A stretch of 46,303 nucleotides of DNA from NCBI GenBank assembly GCA_964523735.1, contig CAZFYZ010000016.1, positions 1-46,303 of the forward strand, given 5' to 3'. Within the stretch, counting starts at the first letter, position 1. Each line of letters starts with the position of its first letter. Both the position numbers and the translations under genes were made by a program. The DNA comes from CAZFYZ01 sp964523735 (GTDB lineage Bacteria > Armatimonadota > UBA5829). Shown here piece by piece: positions 14,488 to 23,800 of this stretch. The notes beneath the pieces are model-generated. The model did no database searches, was not told where the DNA came from, and worked only from the letters and a program-made list of their open reading frames with translations.

Positions 14488-15540
14488 ATGGAAACTACTG
14501 CCGGAACCCAGGAGCAAGTGTCCACCGCCCCGCCGGAGCGATTTCCCCGACTGTGGGTCGTGATCGTGTTTCGGCTGCTAATCGTGGCGGCGTCAGCACC
14601 ATTCCTCGGGAGAGCGCTCAACTGGGTAGGATTCGATGACTGGCTCTTCCTCGGAACCACCGTCATCACGACAGCGGCTGCGTCGCTAGTCGTCGCGCTG
14701 GGGCTCATCTTTCGCCAGCGGTGGGCGGGATGGCTTGCCGTGATCTATGACGCGGCTATCGCGATGTGTCTATTTGGCGTCCTGTTTGCGGATGGCGTTA
14801 GGGGCGGCTATCCCCTGTCGTTGTTTATCTCAGTGCTTGCGCCGCCGGTCTTCTTCCTTGAAGGCCTGAGCATCCTACAGCGGCTCTCTGACTCGCGCCG
14901 CGCTGCATCCGCCTACCAATGGATTGCCGTCGTCATTCTCTGTGCAAGCGTAGCTGTGCCTTTCGGACAGCAAGTCCTGTTGATTCGCCGCGTGCGTCCC
15001 CTCGTGGACTACGCCGACAAGCACTGGATGCCGATGCCGAGGAGCCTATCTGACTACAGAGACCCCGAGACCGGCTACAGTGTCATTGAGCTTGAGAGGT
15101 TGGGCGGATCGTGGAGCACGGGCGATCCACCTCTTGTTTATAGCCTGGGCGTCGTCGCCAGAGACCTGGGCCACGGTCGATGGCTGATCCCCGGGAATCC
15201 GGAGTCGAAGGACAGTCCCCTTGCAACAGCTGTGGTGGAACTGTTTGGGGGAGCCCCATACGGCTCTGGCTCTGAGCGGCACGAAGCACTTGCGAGAGCA
15301 AAGGAGTTGGGCTTAAGGGACCTGGATCTGGTATATGGGACTACGACTGGCGACCTCTACACTATGGAACGGTCCCAGTCTCGCCGTCATAAGGACGTAG
15401 TGTTTGTAATGCCCAGCTACCTCGCTGACCACCCGCCGGTCCTGCGGTCTCCGAAGTCGCGCACTCGCTATCTGTTGAGTTCGAGCGAGAGAGTGCTCAT
15501 CCGTCCGGAGCGGGATGTGGTGGTGCCGGAGAAGCGTTAG
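14488..15540 (+). CDS. Membrane protein of unknown function
   Basis: A 350-aa protein with five likely membrane helices in the first half (about residues 24-42, 52-72, 77-98, 108-130 and 149-170) and a soluble C-terminal half of about 180 aa, probably exposed outside or in the cytoplasm, with 'PMPRSLSDYRDPETGYSVIELE' and a basic tail. No family recognised. Its first six residues 'METTAG' and its ribosome binding region are repeated at the next gene. It starts within a dispersed repeat that supplies the Shine-Dalgarno sequence. Confidence 0.6.
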   Translation: METTAGTQEQVSTAPPERFPRLWVVIVFRLLIVAASAPFLGRALNWVGFDDWLFLGTTVITTAAASLVVALGLIFRQRWAGWLAVIYDAAIAMCLFGVLFADGVRGGYPLSLFISVLAPPVFFLEGLSILQRLSDSRRAASAYQWIAVVILCASVAVPFGQQVLLIRRVRPLVDYADKHWMPMPRSLSDYRDPETGYSVIELERLGGSWSTGDPPLVYSLGVVARDLGHGRWLIPGNPESKDSPLATAVVELFGGAPYGSGSERHEALARAKELGLRDLDLVYGTTTGDLYTMERSQSRRHKDVVFVMPSYLADHPPVLRSPKSRTRYLLSSSERVLIRPERDVVVPEKR

Positions 15541-15574
15541 GGAGGTCTGAAACGCAATGGAGACAACTGCCGGA
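15537..15574 (+). repeat. Second copy of a duplicated translation-initiation region
   Basis: The stretch from the preceding stop through ribosome binding site, ATG and six codons nearly matches 14466-14502: GGAGGTCTGAAACGCAATGG is identical, followed by two substitutions in the next ten bases. Both downstream genes therefore begin 'METTAG' although the proteins are otherwise unrelated. Confidence 0.75.
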
Positions 15575-16777
15575 CTGCTCGAGATGCAGGGCCGTGGTCC
15601 GGCTCTGCCTACCACCATCTGGTACGGCGAGAGAGGGATAGTCAATTCCATAGTTAACCACGTGTCGGGTCAGGAGGACGCCGGCGAGACGGTTGCGAGG
15701 CTTTTGGACGCTGTTGCCTGGGCAGACGGAGGGAAGCCGTCCTGGATATCTCGCATTGCCCAGGTGAACCTTATTGTGGAGATAGGCCTGGCCGACTTCG
15801 GGAACCCAGATCTGGTGATCGTATGCAGGACCACCGGTGATCAAAGACCTCACTGCGTGTTTCTCGAGGCCAAAGCCATATGCTACCAGTTCAGCATGGG
15901 GAGCAATAGCAGTGGCATGTCGCCCGGCTTCAACAGCTCGATCAACGGTCAACTATCGCTCAAGTACCGGTTCGCCAAGGCTCTGGCCAACTCGCTCTCG
16001 ACGAAAGACGAAATCGTCGAGCCTGAGGCGTTGTTTGCTGCATACAAGGAACAACTACGTGATTACAGCCACAAGCCACGGCATCTCAGAAAGCCGGAGA
16101 TACTGCAGATTCTCAGTTACCTTGGGCTGATGTCGCTTCCTGAGGAGAGATTCTGTTATGTTGCGCTGACCTGGGACGATGCAGAGCACGCGTTCTTTGC
16201 CGACAGCGACGTTGCGAAGGCTGATGGCTTGCCGCTACTCTTGGATGAGGCTGGTAAGGATATATACGATGTCATGAAGCCTCGAATCGGATGGCTTGGT
16301 TACGCGAATCTGGAGGAAGCTCTCGGTTTGCGGGCAAACGGTGAGTACGCACAAGCTTGCTCCGGCATGTTTGCTCGGTCGGCACCGACTCACAAAGATT
16401 ACGGCAGGTTGCGTGCCGCAGCCGCCATGCCCGAGTATGACAGTGCATTCCTCGAAGAGCTGTTCGGTCGCTTCAGGGAAGCTTGCGGCCAGCATACAAA
16501 GTTCTTCTGGAAGCAGCATACAGGCAGCTATAGCCTAGGGATCGCTGGCAAGACGCTAGCCAAGCTAATGCCTGAAGGCGACCTCGTCTTCGTAGGGGTC
16601 AGGGACGACTGCGGATCCGGCCTTGGCCGTACGGAACTGCCAGTCGAGAAGACAGTCCAGAGCGTCTGCTTCAGGGGCGTTGTGCTTAAGCCCGACAGTG
16701 ACTACATCGACCTTGATCTGTACCTCCAGAGGCTTCTGGCAGTCTTTTCCGAGATGTCCGGGCAGACCTCAAGCTGA
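15557..16777 (+). CDS. PD-(D/E)XK nuclease-like protein, function unknown
   Basis: A 406-aa soluble protein. Residues about 70-107 have the order of a PD-(D/E)XK nuclease core: 'LIVEIGLADFGNPDLVIV' with D85, then a strand 'CVFLEAKA' giving E104-x-K106, so D-x18-E-x-K. An earlier Glu (in 'VEIG') may be the fourth active-site residue. The remaining 300 aa are not recognised. The fold occurs in restriction enzymes, repair nucleases and other defence proteins; no methylase or specificity subunit is next to it. It is separated by 16 bp from the upstream membrane-protein gene, so the two probably form an operon. Confidence 0.55.
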   Translation: METTAGLLEMQGRGPALPTTIWYGERGIVNSIVNHVSGQEDAGETVARLLDAVAWADGGKPSWISRIAQVNLIVEIGLADFGNPDLVIVCRTTGDQRPHCVFLEAKAICYQFSMGSNSSGMSPGFNSSINGQLSLKYRFAKALANSLSTKDEIVEPEALFAAYKEQLRDYSHKPRHLRKPEILQILSYLGLMSLPEERFCYVALTWDDAEHAFFADSDVAKADGLPLLLDEAGKDIYDVMKPRIGWLGYANLEEALGLRANGEYAQACSGMFARSAPTHKDYGRLRAAAAMPEYDSAFLEELFGRFREACGQHTKFFWKQHTGSYSLGIAGKTLAKLMPEGDLVFVGVRDDCGSGLGRTELPVEKTVQSVCFRGVVLKPDSDYIDLDLYLQRLLAVFSEMSGQTSS

Positions 16778-16851
16778 ACCGCTGGTTTCGGTCCATCGGA
16801 AACTGAGCGGGGCGGAGTTCTCGATACGCAGCTCTTCGGATCAACGTGGGC

Positions 16852-16899
16852 GTGTTTCGGGAACTCCATTCCGCAAGCTCCATTCAGTTCCCGAAACAC
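16852..16899. terminator. Hairpin between convergent genes
   Basis: Perfect 14-bp arms (16852-16865 and 16886-16899) around a 20-nt loop lie between the ends of the 15557 gene and the opposing 16937 gene. There is no T-run. It may serve as a bidirectional terminator or be another palindromic repeat. Confidence 0.45.
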
Positions 16900-16936
16900 C
16901 GCGAAAGCTGCTGCCTGCCGTTGTCTAGATCGGCTC

Positions 16937-17956
16937 TTACTTCACCCCGCTCACGTCGTACTGATAGACTCGCCCCGTGCCGCCTTGGGTGATGCTGAAT
17001 GTCTTTGGCTGCACGCCCTCGGGCACGTCAAAGACGAAGCGGAAGCGGAACTCCTGGCCGGGCTCGATGTCTGCGTTGGCTGTCTCGTCTCTGCTGGCGA
17101 AGTAGATGCCGCTGTCGCCCCAGCGAATGGTACCGCCATCGACGTCTGTCAAGCTCGGCTTGATTGAGCTCCACCTGAAACCGAACTTGCGGAGCAGGTT
17201 GTTCTTGGCGGTGCCGTTGATCACCAGATAGCGGGCGCCCTTAGCGAGTTTCCTGTTCTTGATCGGAGTCTCGGAGAACGCGACGCTGTCGATCTTGGCG
17301 TAGAGGTCGCGGATGGGATAGTACTCGCCCAGCTGGCCGGGGACTTTCTGGAGGGCTGTCGCGCCTGTGGCGTCGGCGGGGTCAGCTATGGGGGCGGGTA
17401 AGGGCTTGACCTTGCCGCGCATATCGTAGCGCAGGACCAGCTTGTCGCGCGATTCGAAGATCACCTTGGGGATCTGGCCTGCCGCAGGCACCTTGATCAC
17501 GACATAGACATTGGTCTTCTGTGCCGGTTTCAGCTTCATATTGCAGGCTTCGCCCGTGGCCTCTATCCCCACGTTTGATTCGTAGCGCCAGTTCTTATCA
17601 TTTGAGTCTACTGCCTGGATGTTGATGGTGCTCCACGCAAGCCCGTAGTCGCTCTTGTTTGGGTTGTGGAGCGTGTAGTGCAGCACAAGCAGTTTCTCGT
17701 CCGCGTTGGTCACAACGAAGTCATTGCCGAGGCGGACAGGTTCGACGGTATACTCAGCTTTGTTCAGTGTTACGTTGATGGGCGCAGCCTTGCCGAGCGT
17801 GTAGGTCTTGCCGAACTGCGCCTGATCGCCCTTGAGCTGAGTCGTTCCCAGAACGACGCGCTTTGCAGGCTTTGTCGCGCAGTAGCCCGATGTCGCGCAC
17901 ATGGCAATGGCGAGCGAAACGGCCAGAAGTGTGATCCTCGATGAGATGTTCTTCAT
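16937..17956 (-). CDS. Secreted protein with DUF4352-like domains
   Basis: A 339-aa protein with a signal peptide ('ISSRITLLAVSLAIAMCATSGYC', cleavage near residue 26). Two regions follow the immunoglobulin-like DUF4352 pattern of secreted bacterial proteins: residues about 60-150 ('LLVLHYTLHNPNKSDYGLAW') and about 220-330 ('RYLVINGTAKNNLLRKFGFRWSSI' then 'PGQEFRFRFVFDVPEGV'). Such domains are adhesive or interaction modules; no enzyme motif is visible. GGGAGG precedes the ATG. It is convergent with the nuclease-like gene and divergent from the band-7 gene. Confidence 0.6.
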   Translation of the reverse strand: MKNISSRITLLAVSLAIAMCATSGYCATKPAKRVVLGTTQLKGDQAQFGKTYTLGKAAPINVTLNKAEYTVEPVRLGNDFVVTNADEKLLVLHYTLHNPNKSDYGLAWSTINIQAVDSNDKNWRYESNVGIEATGEACNMKLKPAQKTNVYVVIKVPAAGQIPKVIFESRDKLVLRYDMRGKVKPLPAPIADPADATGATALQKVPGQLGEYYPIRDLYAKIDSVAFSETPIKNRKLAKGARYLVINGTAKNNLLRKFGFRWSSIKPSLTDVDGGTIRWGDSGIYFASRDETANADIEPGQEFRFRFVFDVPEGVQPKTFSITQGGTGRVYQYDVSGVK

Positions 17957-18158
17957 TGGTTGTGCCTCCCAAATTGGCCCCGCAGGACCTCAGCAATTAC
18001 TTAGTGCTGGGAACCTTCTCGACCTTCAGCGCAATCATGAACATAAAAACAGGCTCAGCCACAAGGAGACAGGCATCCAGGCGTTGTAAAGGAGGTAGAG
18101 AGAAGCTAAGTTACCAAGGTCAGACTAATATGCTCAAACCTGATAAAGGAGGCCGATC

Positions 18159-19247
18159 ATGTTTGGATTCCGGTTCATCAAGGCGCAACCCAACACCTAC
18201 CTACTCAAGTACTCCCGTGGGCGGATTGTGGCGGAGGGCACCGGTCTAGCCTTCTACTACTTCGGCCCTACTACCTCACTTGTTGCGGTGCCGATGGGAA
18301 GCGTCGATGTCCCTTTCATCATCAACGGTATCAGCTCCGACTTTCAGGAAGTTGCCGTGCAAGGCCAAGCGACCTATCGAGTCGTGGACCCCAGACGCCT
18401 TGCAGGCATGCTCAACTTCACCCTCGACTCCTCCGGCCGCAATTATGTCTCCGACGATCCTCAGAAACTCCCGCAAAGGCTCATCAGCGTTATCCAGGTT
18501 CTGATGAGGGCGGAGGTCCAGGAACTCCCGCTCCGCCGTGCGCTGACTGCCTCTGACAGGTTGGGCGAGAGGATTCGTGAGGGTCTGGCTACATCGGATG
18601 TTGTGGCGTCTCTCGGCCTTGAGTTGCTCGATATGTCTATTGTCGCCGTCAAGCCAAACCCCGAAATGGCGCGAGCGCTGGAGGCGGAGATGCGCGAGCA
18701 ACTCCTGAGGGAGTCTGACGAAGCTGTCTACGCCAGACGAAACGCGGCTGTCGAGCAGGAGAGGACGATCAAGGAGAACGAGCTTAGCACCGAGATCGCA
18801 GTCGAGAACAAGAAGCGTCAGATCAGAGAAGCGCAGATGGATGCGGAGAAAGCCGTTCAGGAGCGGCGGATCGAGATGCGCGAAGCCGATATGGCGGCAC
18901 GAATCTCTCTCGAGGAGAAGAACAAGCAGCTTGTATTGCTGGCATCGGAGAACCTCAAGAAGGAGGCCGAGGCTAAGGCCTACACGACCTCTGCCGTGAT
19001 GAAAGCGTTTGCCGGGGCGGATCCGAAAGTCTTGCAGGCGCTGGCCACGGTGGGGATGGACTCGAGCCAACTCATCGCGACAGCATTCCGCGATCTGGCG
19101 GAGCGTGCGGACAAGATCGGCGAGCTGAGCATATCGCCTGAACTGCTGCGGGAGCTTACCCGCCCGAGATCGAAAGCGGAGGCAGAGCGTGGACAGGCTA
19201 ACCGAGAACAAGATCGTCCTGGTCGTTCGGCAGACACGGCTAGATGA
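18159..19247 (+). CDS. SPFH/band-7 family protein
   Basis: A 362-aa protein with an SPFH domain at about residues 20-185 ('VDVPFIINGISSDFQEVAVQGQATYRV' reduced here to its core, 'VRAEVQELPLRRAL'-like helix, 'LGLELLDMSIVAVKPNPEMA') and then a long charged coiled coil (about 185-290) rich in Glu, Lys and Arg. SPFH proteins build oligomeric membrane-associated scaffolds. No clear N-terminal membrane helix is seen, so attachment may be peripheral. AAAGGAGG precedes the ATG. Its end overlaps the NAD-kinase-like gene by 59 bp, which points to coupled expression and perhaps a shared complex. Confidence 0.82.
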   Translation: MFGFRFIKAQPNTYLLKYSRGRIVAEGTGLAFYYFGPTTSLVAVPMGSVDVPFIINGISSDFQEVAVQGQATYRVVDPRRLAGMLNFTLDSSGRNYVSDDPQKLPQRLISVIQVLMRAEVQELPLRRALTASDRLGERIREGLATSDVVASLGLELLDMSIVAVKPNPEMARALEAEMREQLLRESDEAVYARRNAAVEQERTIKENELSTEIAVENKKRQIREAQMDAEKAVQERRIEMREADMAARISLEEKNKQLVLLASENLKKEAEAKAYTTSAVMKAFAGADPKVLQALATVGMDSSQLIATAFRDLAERADKIGELSISPELLRELTRPRSKAEAERGQANREQDRPGRSADTAR

Positions 19248-20127
19248 ACTCGTAGCCCGGTTCAACACCCTCGAGCAGGCGCGGTTCTACGTTGAACACC
19301 TGGGGGCGGATTTCAGTGACTATCTGCGGGAGCACGAGACTTATCGATTGGCTGTGTCAGCGGCTGAGTCTTCGCTGGAGAGGCTGGGGAGTACTCAAGT
19401 GTTGAACCGGTCTTTCCTGCCGACATTCGTGTTCGGGCCTGAGGATACTGTGGTGGTGCTTGGACAGGATGGGCTTGTGGCGAACACGGCGAAGTACCTG
19501 TCCACGCAGCAGATCATCGGCGTGAACCCGGATGTTTCGAGATGGGATGGTGTCCTGCTGCCATTCCGGGTTGATGATCTGTACGCCGTGGTGCCCGAGG
19601 TGTTCGCCGGAAGACGGAAGATCAGGCGCGTCACCATGGCGCAGGCGACGCTCAACGACGGCCAGAGGCTGTATGCGGTTAACGACCTGTTCATCGGACC
19701 GAAGTCACATACCTCGGCTCGATACGTGATCTCGATCGGCAAGCAGCACGAGAATCACTCGTCGAGTGGGATCATCGTATCGACGGGCCTCGGCTCGACC
19801 GGGTGGTTCAAGAGCATCGTGGCGGGCGCGGCAGGGATCGCCCGGCAGCTTACGGGTCAGAGCGTGAAGGCGGAGTCGGGAGGAAGCTTTGCGTGGGATG
19901 CGGACTATCTCTGCTATTCTGTCAGAGAGCCTTTCCCCAGCAGGACGTCGTCAGCGAACCTGGTGTTCGGCAGGATTACGCAGTCCGAGCCCCTGATTCT
20001 CGAGTCACAGATGCCGGAGAACGGCGTGATCTTCAGCGACGGGATCGAGAGCGACTTCGTTGAGTTCAACTCTGGGGCGAGGGCGGAGATTAGGATTGCT
20101 GATAAGCAGGCGCACTTGGTGGTATAG
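19189..20127 (+). CDS. NAD-kinase-like protein coupled to the band-7 gene
   Basis: A 312-aa protein starting at GTG within the band-7 gene. It carries degenerate NAD kinase motifs: G92-Q-D94-G95 in place of the usual GGDG, and 'STGLGSTGW' at 198-206, matching the NADK 'TPTGST' loop. 'QQIIGVNPDVSRWDG' sits where NAD kinases read 'IGVN'. A distinct N-terminal part of about 75 aa precedes the fold. It could phosphorylate NAD, a lipid or another substrate, or only bind nucleotide. The long overlap and shared strand make a functional pair with the band-7 protein likely. Confidence 0.7.
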   Translation: MDRLTENKIVLVVRQTRLDELVARFNTLEQARFYVEHLGADFSDYLREHETYRLAVSAAESSLERLGSTQVLNRSFLPTFVFGPEDTVVVLGQDGLVANTAKYLSTQQIIGVNPDVSRWDGVLLPFRVDDLYAVVPEVFAGRRKIRRVTMAQATLNDGQRLYAVNDLFIGPKSHTSARYVISIGKQHENHSSSGIIVSTGLGSTGWFKSIVAGAAGIARQLTGQSVKAESGGSFAWDADYLCYSVREPFPSRTSSANLVFGRITQSEPLILESQMPENGVIFSDGIESDFVEFNSGARAEIRIADKQAHLVV

Positions 20128-20143
20128 ACGTCCATCTTCGCAC

Positions 20144-20172
20144 TTGACAACCGATGCTAAAAGTGGCATATT
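20144..20172 (+). promoter_or_regulatory. Promoter-like sequence touching the toxin start codon
   Basis: A consensus TTGACA (20144-20149) and CATATT (20167-20172) are 17 bp apart. The -10 abuts the ATG at 20173, so transcription from it would begin just inside the reading frame. Either another -10 is used or translation begins further in. Confidence 0.45.
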
Positions 20173-20535
20173 ATGAATGAAGAGCAGAATCGCAGACCGC
20201 TCCACTGGGTAGGATCAAGTCTGGAAGACGTTCGCGAATTCCCAGAGCGGGTCCGACGGGTCGTGGGCTTTGCCTTGGACCGAGCCCAAGTCGGAGACAA
20301 GCACGTTGACGCGAAACCTTTGCGCGGCTTTGGGGGCGCCGGCGTGCTTGAGATCGTCGCTGATGACGACGGGAACACCTACCGCGCGATCTATACAGTG
20401 CGATTTGCTGAAGCCGTGTACGTCTTGCACGCGTTCCAGAAGAAGTCTGCGCGCGGTGCCAAGACCTCCGCCGGTGACATAGAACTGGTAAAAGCACGAC
20501 TTCGCAGAGCAGAGGAGCATTATCGTTCCCTCTGA
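20173..20535 (+). CDS. higB: Toxin of type II TA system, HigB/Gp49 (RelE-like) family
   Basis: A 120-aa protein that follows the phage-derived Gp49-like family almost throughout: 'LHWVGSSLEDVREFPERVRR', 'KPLRGFGGAGVLEIV', 'TYRAIYTVRFAEAVYVLHAFQKKS' and 'IELVKARLRRAEEHY'. RelE-fold toxins of this group cut mRNA on the ribosome. The antitoxin gene follows after 18 bp, the toxin-first order typical of higBA. A promoter-like element touches the ATG. The C-terminal Lys-rich 'FQKKSARG' stretch is conserved in active members. Confidence 0.85.
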   Translation: MNEEQNRRPLHWVGSSLEDVREFPERVRRVVGFALDRAQVGDKHVDAKPLRGFGGAGVLEIVADDDGNTYRAIYTVRFAEAVYVLHAFQKKSARGAKTSAGDIELVKARLRRAEEHYRSL

Positions 20536-20553
20536 AGGAAGCTGAGAAGAGAA

Positions 20554-20883
20554 ATGGCCGACGAGATCACGGTAACCCAATCAACCGGCAATGTTTTCGC
20601 AGACCTCAACGTGCCTGAGCCCGAAGAAGCGCTGGCGAAGGCTGATCTGGCTGGTCGCATCTGCGACATCATCGCCGAACGCGGGCTGACCCAGAGGCAG
20701 GCGGCGAAGGTTCTGGGGATAGATCAGCCGAAGATATCTGCGCTCGTGCGGGGAAGGCTGGAGGGCTTTTCCTTGGGCAGGCTATTCCGGTTTCTCAATG
20801 CTCTTGACCGAGACATAGAGATCATCATCAAGCCCAAGTCAGGACCCTCCAGTCGAGCTTCCACGCGTATTGTAGCGGCTTAG
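20554..20883 (+). CDS. higA: Antitoxin of type II TA system, XRE/HigA family
   Basis: A 109-aa DNA-binding protein with a helix-turn-helix at about residues 40-75 ('RGLTQRQAAKVLGIDQPKISALVRG') followed by 'LEGFSLGRLFRFLNALDRDIEIII', the usual second half of these antitoxins. The N-terminal 35 aa are likely the toxin-binding or flexible part. It would neutralise HigB and repress the pair's promoter. An AAGGAAGC-type site lies 5' of the ATG. Its stop is three bases from the end of the opposing alpha-2-macroglobulin gene. Confidence 0.85.
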   Translation: MADEITVTQSTGNVFADLNVPEPEEALAKADLAGRICDIIAERGLTQRQAAKVLGIDQPKISALVRGRLEGFSLGRLFRFLNALDRDIEIIIKPKSGPSSRASTRIVAA

Positions 20884-20886
20884 TGT

Positions 20887-23800
20887 CTACCTCACCCTAA
20901 ACTCCGCCTCCGCTGTCGCCGATCTCAGGCCTGGGTCATACATGCCGAATATCTGCGCGGGCATGGCGTGGTAGATGCCGGGTAGGCTGGCGCGCATCTG
21001 GTAGTCTGCCACATACTTCCCGGGTCTGAGGCTGTCCAGGTAGAACGAGATCTTGTTGTCCCGGATGTCCCGGCCCACATACCAGTAATACCAGTCGTAG
21101 TAGTCTATGTGGCCTTTGTCCATTATCTCGAAGCCCGCCGGGATGTAGTCCTCGAGCAGCATGTGATCCACTTGCTTAGTTGCGTGCACTACCAGACGGG
21201 TCATTATGACTTCGCCACTCCGGCAGGACTTGATCGGAGAGCCGAGGGCCGATGCCGAGTCGGAGCTGTAGAACGTCACCCCCGGCCTGTAGTAGGCGCG
21301 GGTGATGGTGAGCCCCGAGCCGCTTACGGTGGCCGGGATCTTGTCCTTCGCCAGGTACTGAACCAGCTTGGACGAGTAGTAGAGGTTGCCGACGCCCGCT
21401 TTCCTGATCTCGATTCGGTTGCGGCCCTTGCGCAGGAAGTCGGATGGGACTGTCACCACGCGATCGGGTTGGAAGATGGACTGGGCGTTGAAAGTGAACC
21501 GTCCGGCGCTCCTGCCGTTGACGCGAACCTCGGCGACGTAGTCTGGTGAGAACTCCTTCGAGCCCTTGATGAACTCCGTCATCGCATAGAGAGTCATCGC
21601 TGTGTCACGGGTCGAGTACCAGGAGTCGCCGCGGCGCTCGTGCATGAGCCAGGCTACTATCTTGACTGCCCTCGGGTCGGATGGGTAGGCCTTGAGCAGG
21701 GCCCGAAGTGCGAGGGCGGTTGTCTCCACCGCGCTGCTGTCGAAGTCCGTGCCGCCGCCCCAGTGAATCATCCCGGGCTCGATGACGGCGTCCTCGAAGC
21801 ACCTGTTGAGCGCTTTCCTCGCGTCCTCGCGCCGGCCGGTCTCGGAGAATGCGAGACTCAGCAGGGCGAGGCTTCTTGCGGGCAGCACTCGGATTCGTGC
21901 CAACTGGTCGAGGTTCTTGCCAACGTCCTGCCGACCGAGGGCCAGCGTGTAGTAGCCGAACGTCTTGGTCTCGGTGTCCACCTCGTTGCCCCTGAGTAAG
22001 GCCATCAGCCGTCCAATTCCCTGCTCGAGCATGCTCTCATTCACTGCGAATCCGGCGCGCCTGGCCTCGATGAGCCCGTAGCAGACGTAGGCGGTCATCC
22101 AGGGGTCTGATTCGCCGTACTCACACCAGGACCAGCCGCCGTCGTCGAGCTGGAACCGGTAGAGTCGCAGGAGTCCGCTCTGGACCATGTCCGGCAGTTC
22201 CTTCTCAAGCCCCGGGTTGCGGATGCCCATGTCCTTGAGCGCTCGTGACAGGATCACGTCCGGTAGGAACGAGCTGGTAGTCTGCTCGGTGCATCCGTAA
22301 GGGTACTGCGCGAGATACTCCAGCGAGCCGAGCATGGCGGATGCCAGCGACGGCGCCAGCCTGATCGTCAGTCTGGTCGCCTCTGGTATCGAGTCTCGTC
22401 GGATGTCGAGGGGGAGTTCTGTCTTGGCCCCGGAAAGCGAGCCGGCGGTAATCGACTGCCGCTCTTCGCCGTGGGGGTAGACCGGAATGGTGATCTGCAT
22501 CGCATCACCGGCCTTGGAGCCCTTTGCCCGCACAGTAAGAGTCGCCATACCGGGTCTCGTGGCGCGGACGGTCCAGTCGATGCGTTCAACGCCGCTGTTC
22601 GCAACTCCAACCGATCGCTGGCGATTGCCGTCGATGCGAAGCATCGGCGCACTGAGTCTAACGCTGACCCGATCCCTCGAGCCGGTGTAGTTGTGGACTG
22701 TTGCGCTTATTGTGGTCTCATCGCCCTGGACCAGGAATCGCGGGGTCTGCAGGCGCACGAGCATATCCTGCTGAGCGAGGACGGTGTCGGTCGACTGGCC
22801 GCAGCGGGTGTCCTCCGTGATCGCCCGAGCCGTGGCCCGCCATGTCGTGAGATTGTCGGGCATCTGGAACTTGACGGTTGCTTCTCCGGTCGGGCCGGTG
22901 ATTACGCTCGGCTGCCAAGTCGCCGTGTCCTCGAACCTCCTGCGCAGGCGGACTCCCTCCTGCCGAGGCATCTTGCTCAGATCGCCGGCCTTGTCGGGGT
23001 CGCTGAGGTAGATCTCGGGGAATGAGAAGTTGGTGTTCACGCGGTTGGGCTTGCGCGAGTAGAAGTAGCTGAGGATCGGCGTGGTCGATTCCTCGCGGAT
23101 GGCGTAGATGGCCTCATCGACCACTCCGAGCGAGACATTCGCGCTTACCGGTTGGCCGTCTCCGCTGGTTGTGACGATCTTGTAGGTCGCCTCTTCGCCG
23201 GGCAGGTAGCGTTTTTTGTTGGGCTCGATCTTCACGTTGACTGCCCTGGACTCGATCGAGACCTTGACCCGCTTCTCCTGCGTGGCGAGGTTCTTGTTGC
23301 GCACGTAGCAGACGCTGATGTAGAAGTTCGGGGTGTATTCGGCCCGCACGGGGATCTTGACCATCGCGCTCTGGCTCTTCAGCTCGACTGTCTGCTGCTC
23401 GTAGAGGCGATCTCCCTCAACAGTCACGAGCGCGGTCGGGCCAGCCTTCTTGGCTGTAATGAGGACGGTGGCAGTATCGCCGGGCTTGTAGACATTCTTG
23501 TCGGTGATGATCTTGAGATCAGGCAGGCGAGCGGTGCCCTCTTCACCCCAGGGTGTCCCGTCGTAGCACCAGACGTAGGCGTTGTCGGTGATGCGGTTGC
23601 CTTTGGAATCGCGGGCGGATACGACAATGGTGATATCCCCTGCCTTCCGGGCCTCGAACTGAAGTGTTGCCTGACCATCCTGATCGGTTGTGATCTTTCG
23701 CTCTTCGGTCTTGCGGAAGGACATCGTGCGGCCGCTCCAGAACTGGCGGCCGATGAGGACAGTCAGCTCCTGATTGCGAACAGGGCGCCTGTCGTAGTCC

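Noticed and set aside
18276..19268. 330-aa minus-strand frame across the band-7 gene
   Set aside because: Leu/Arg-rich mirror of coiled-coil codons.
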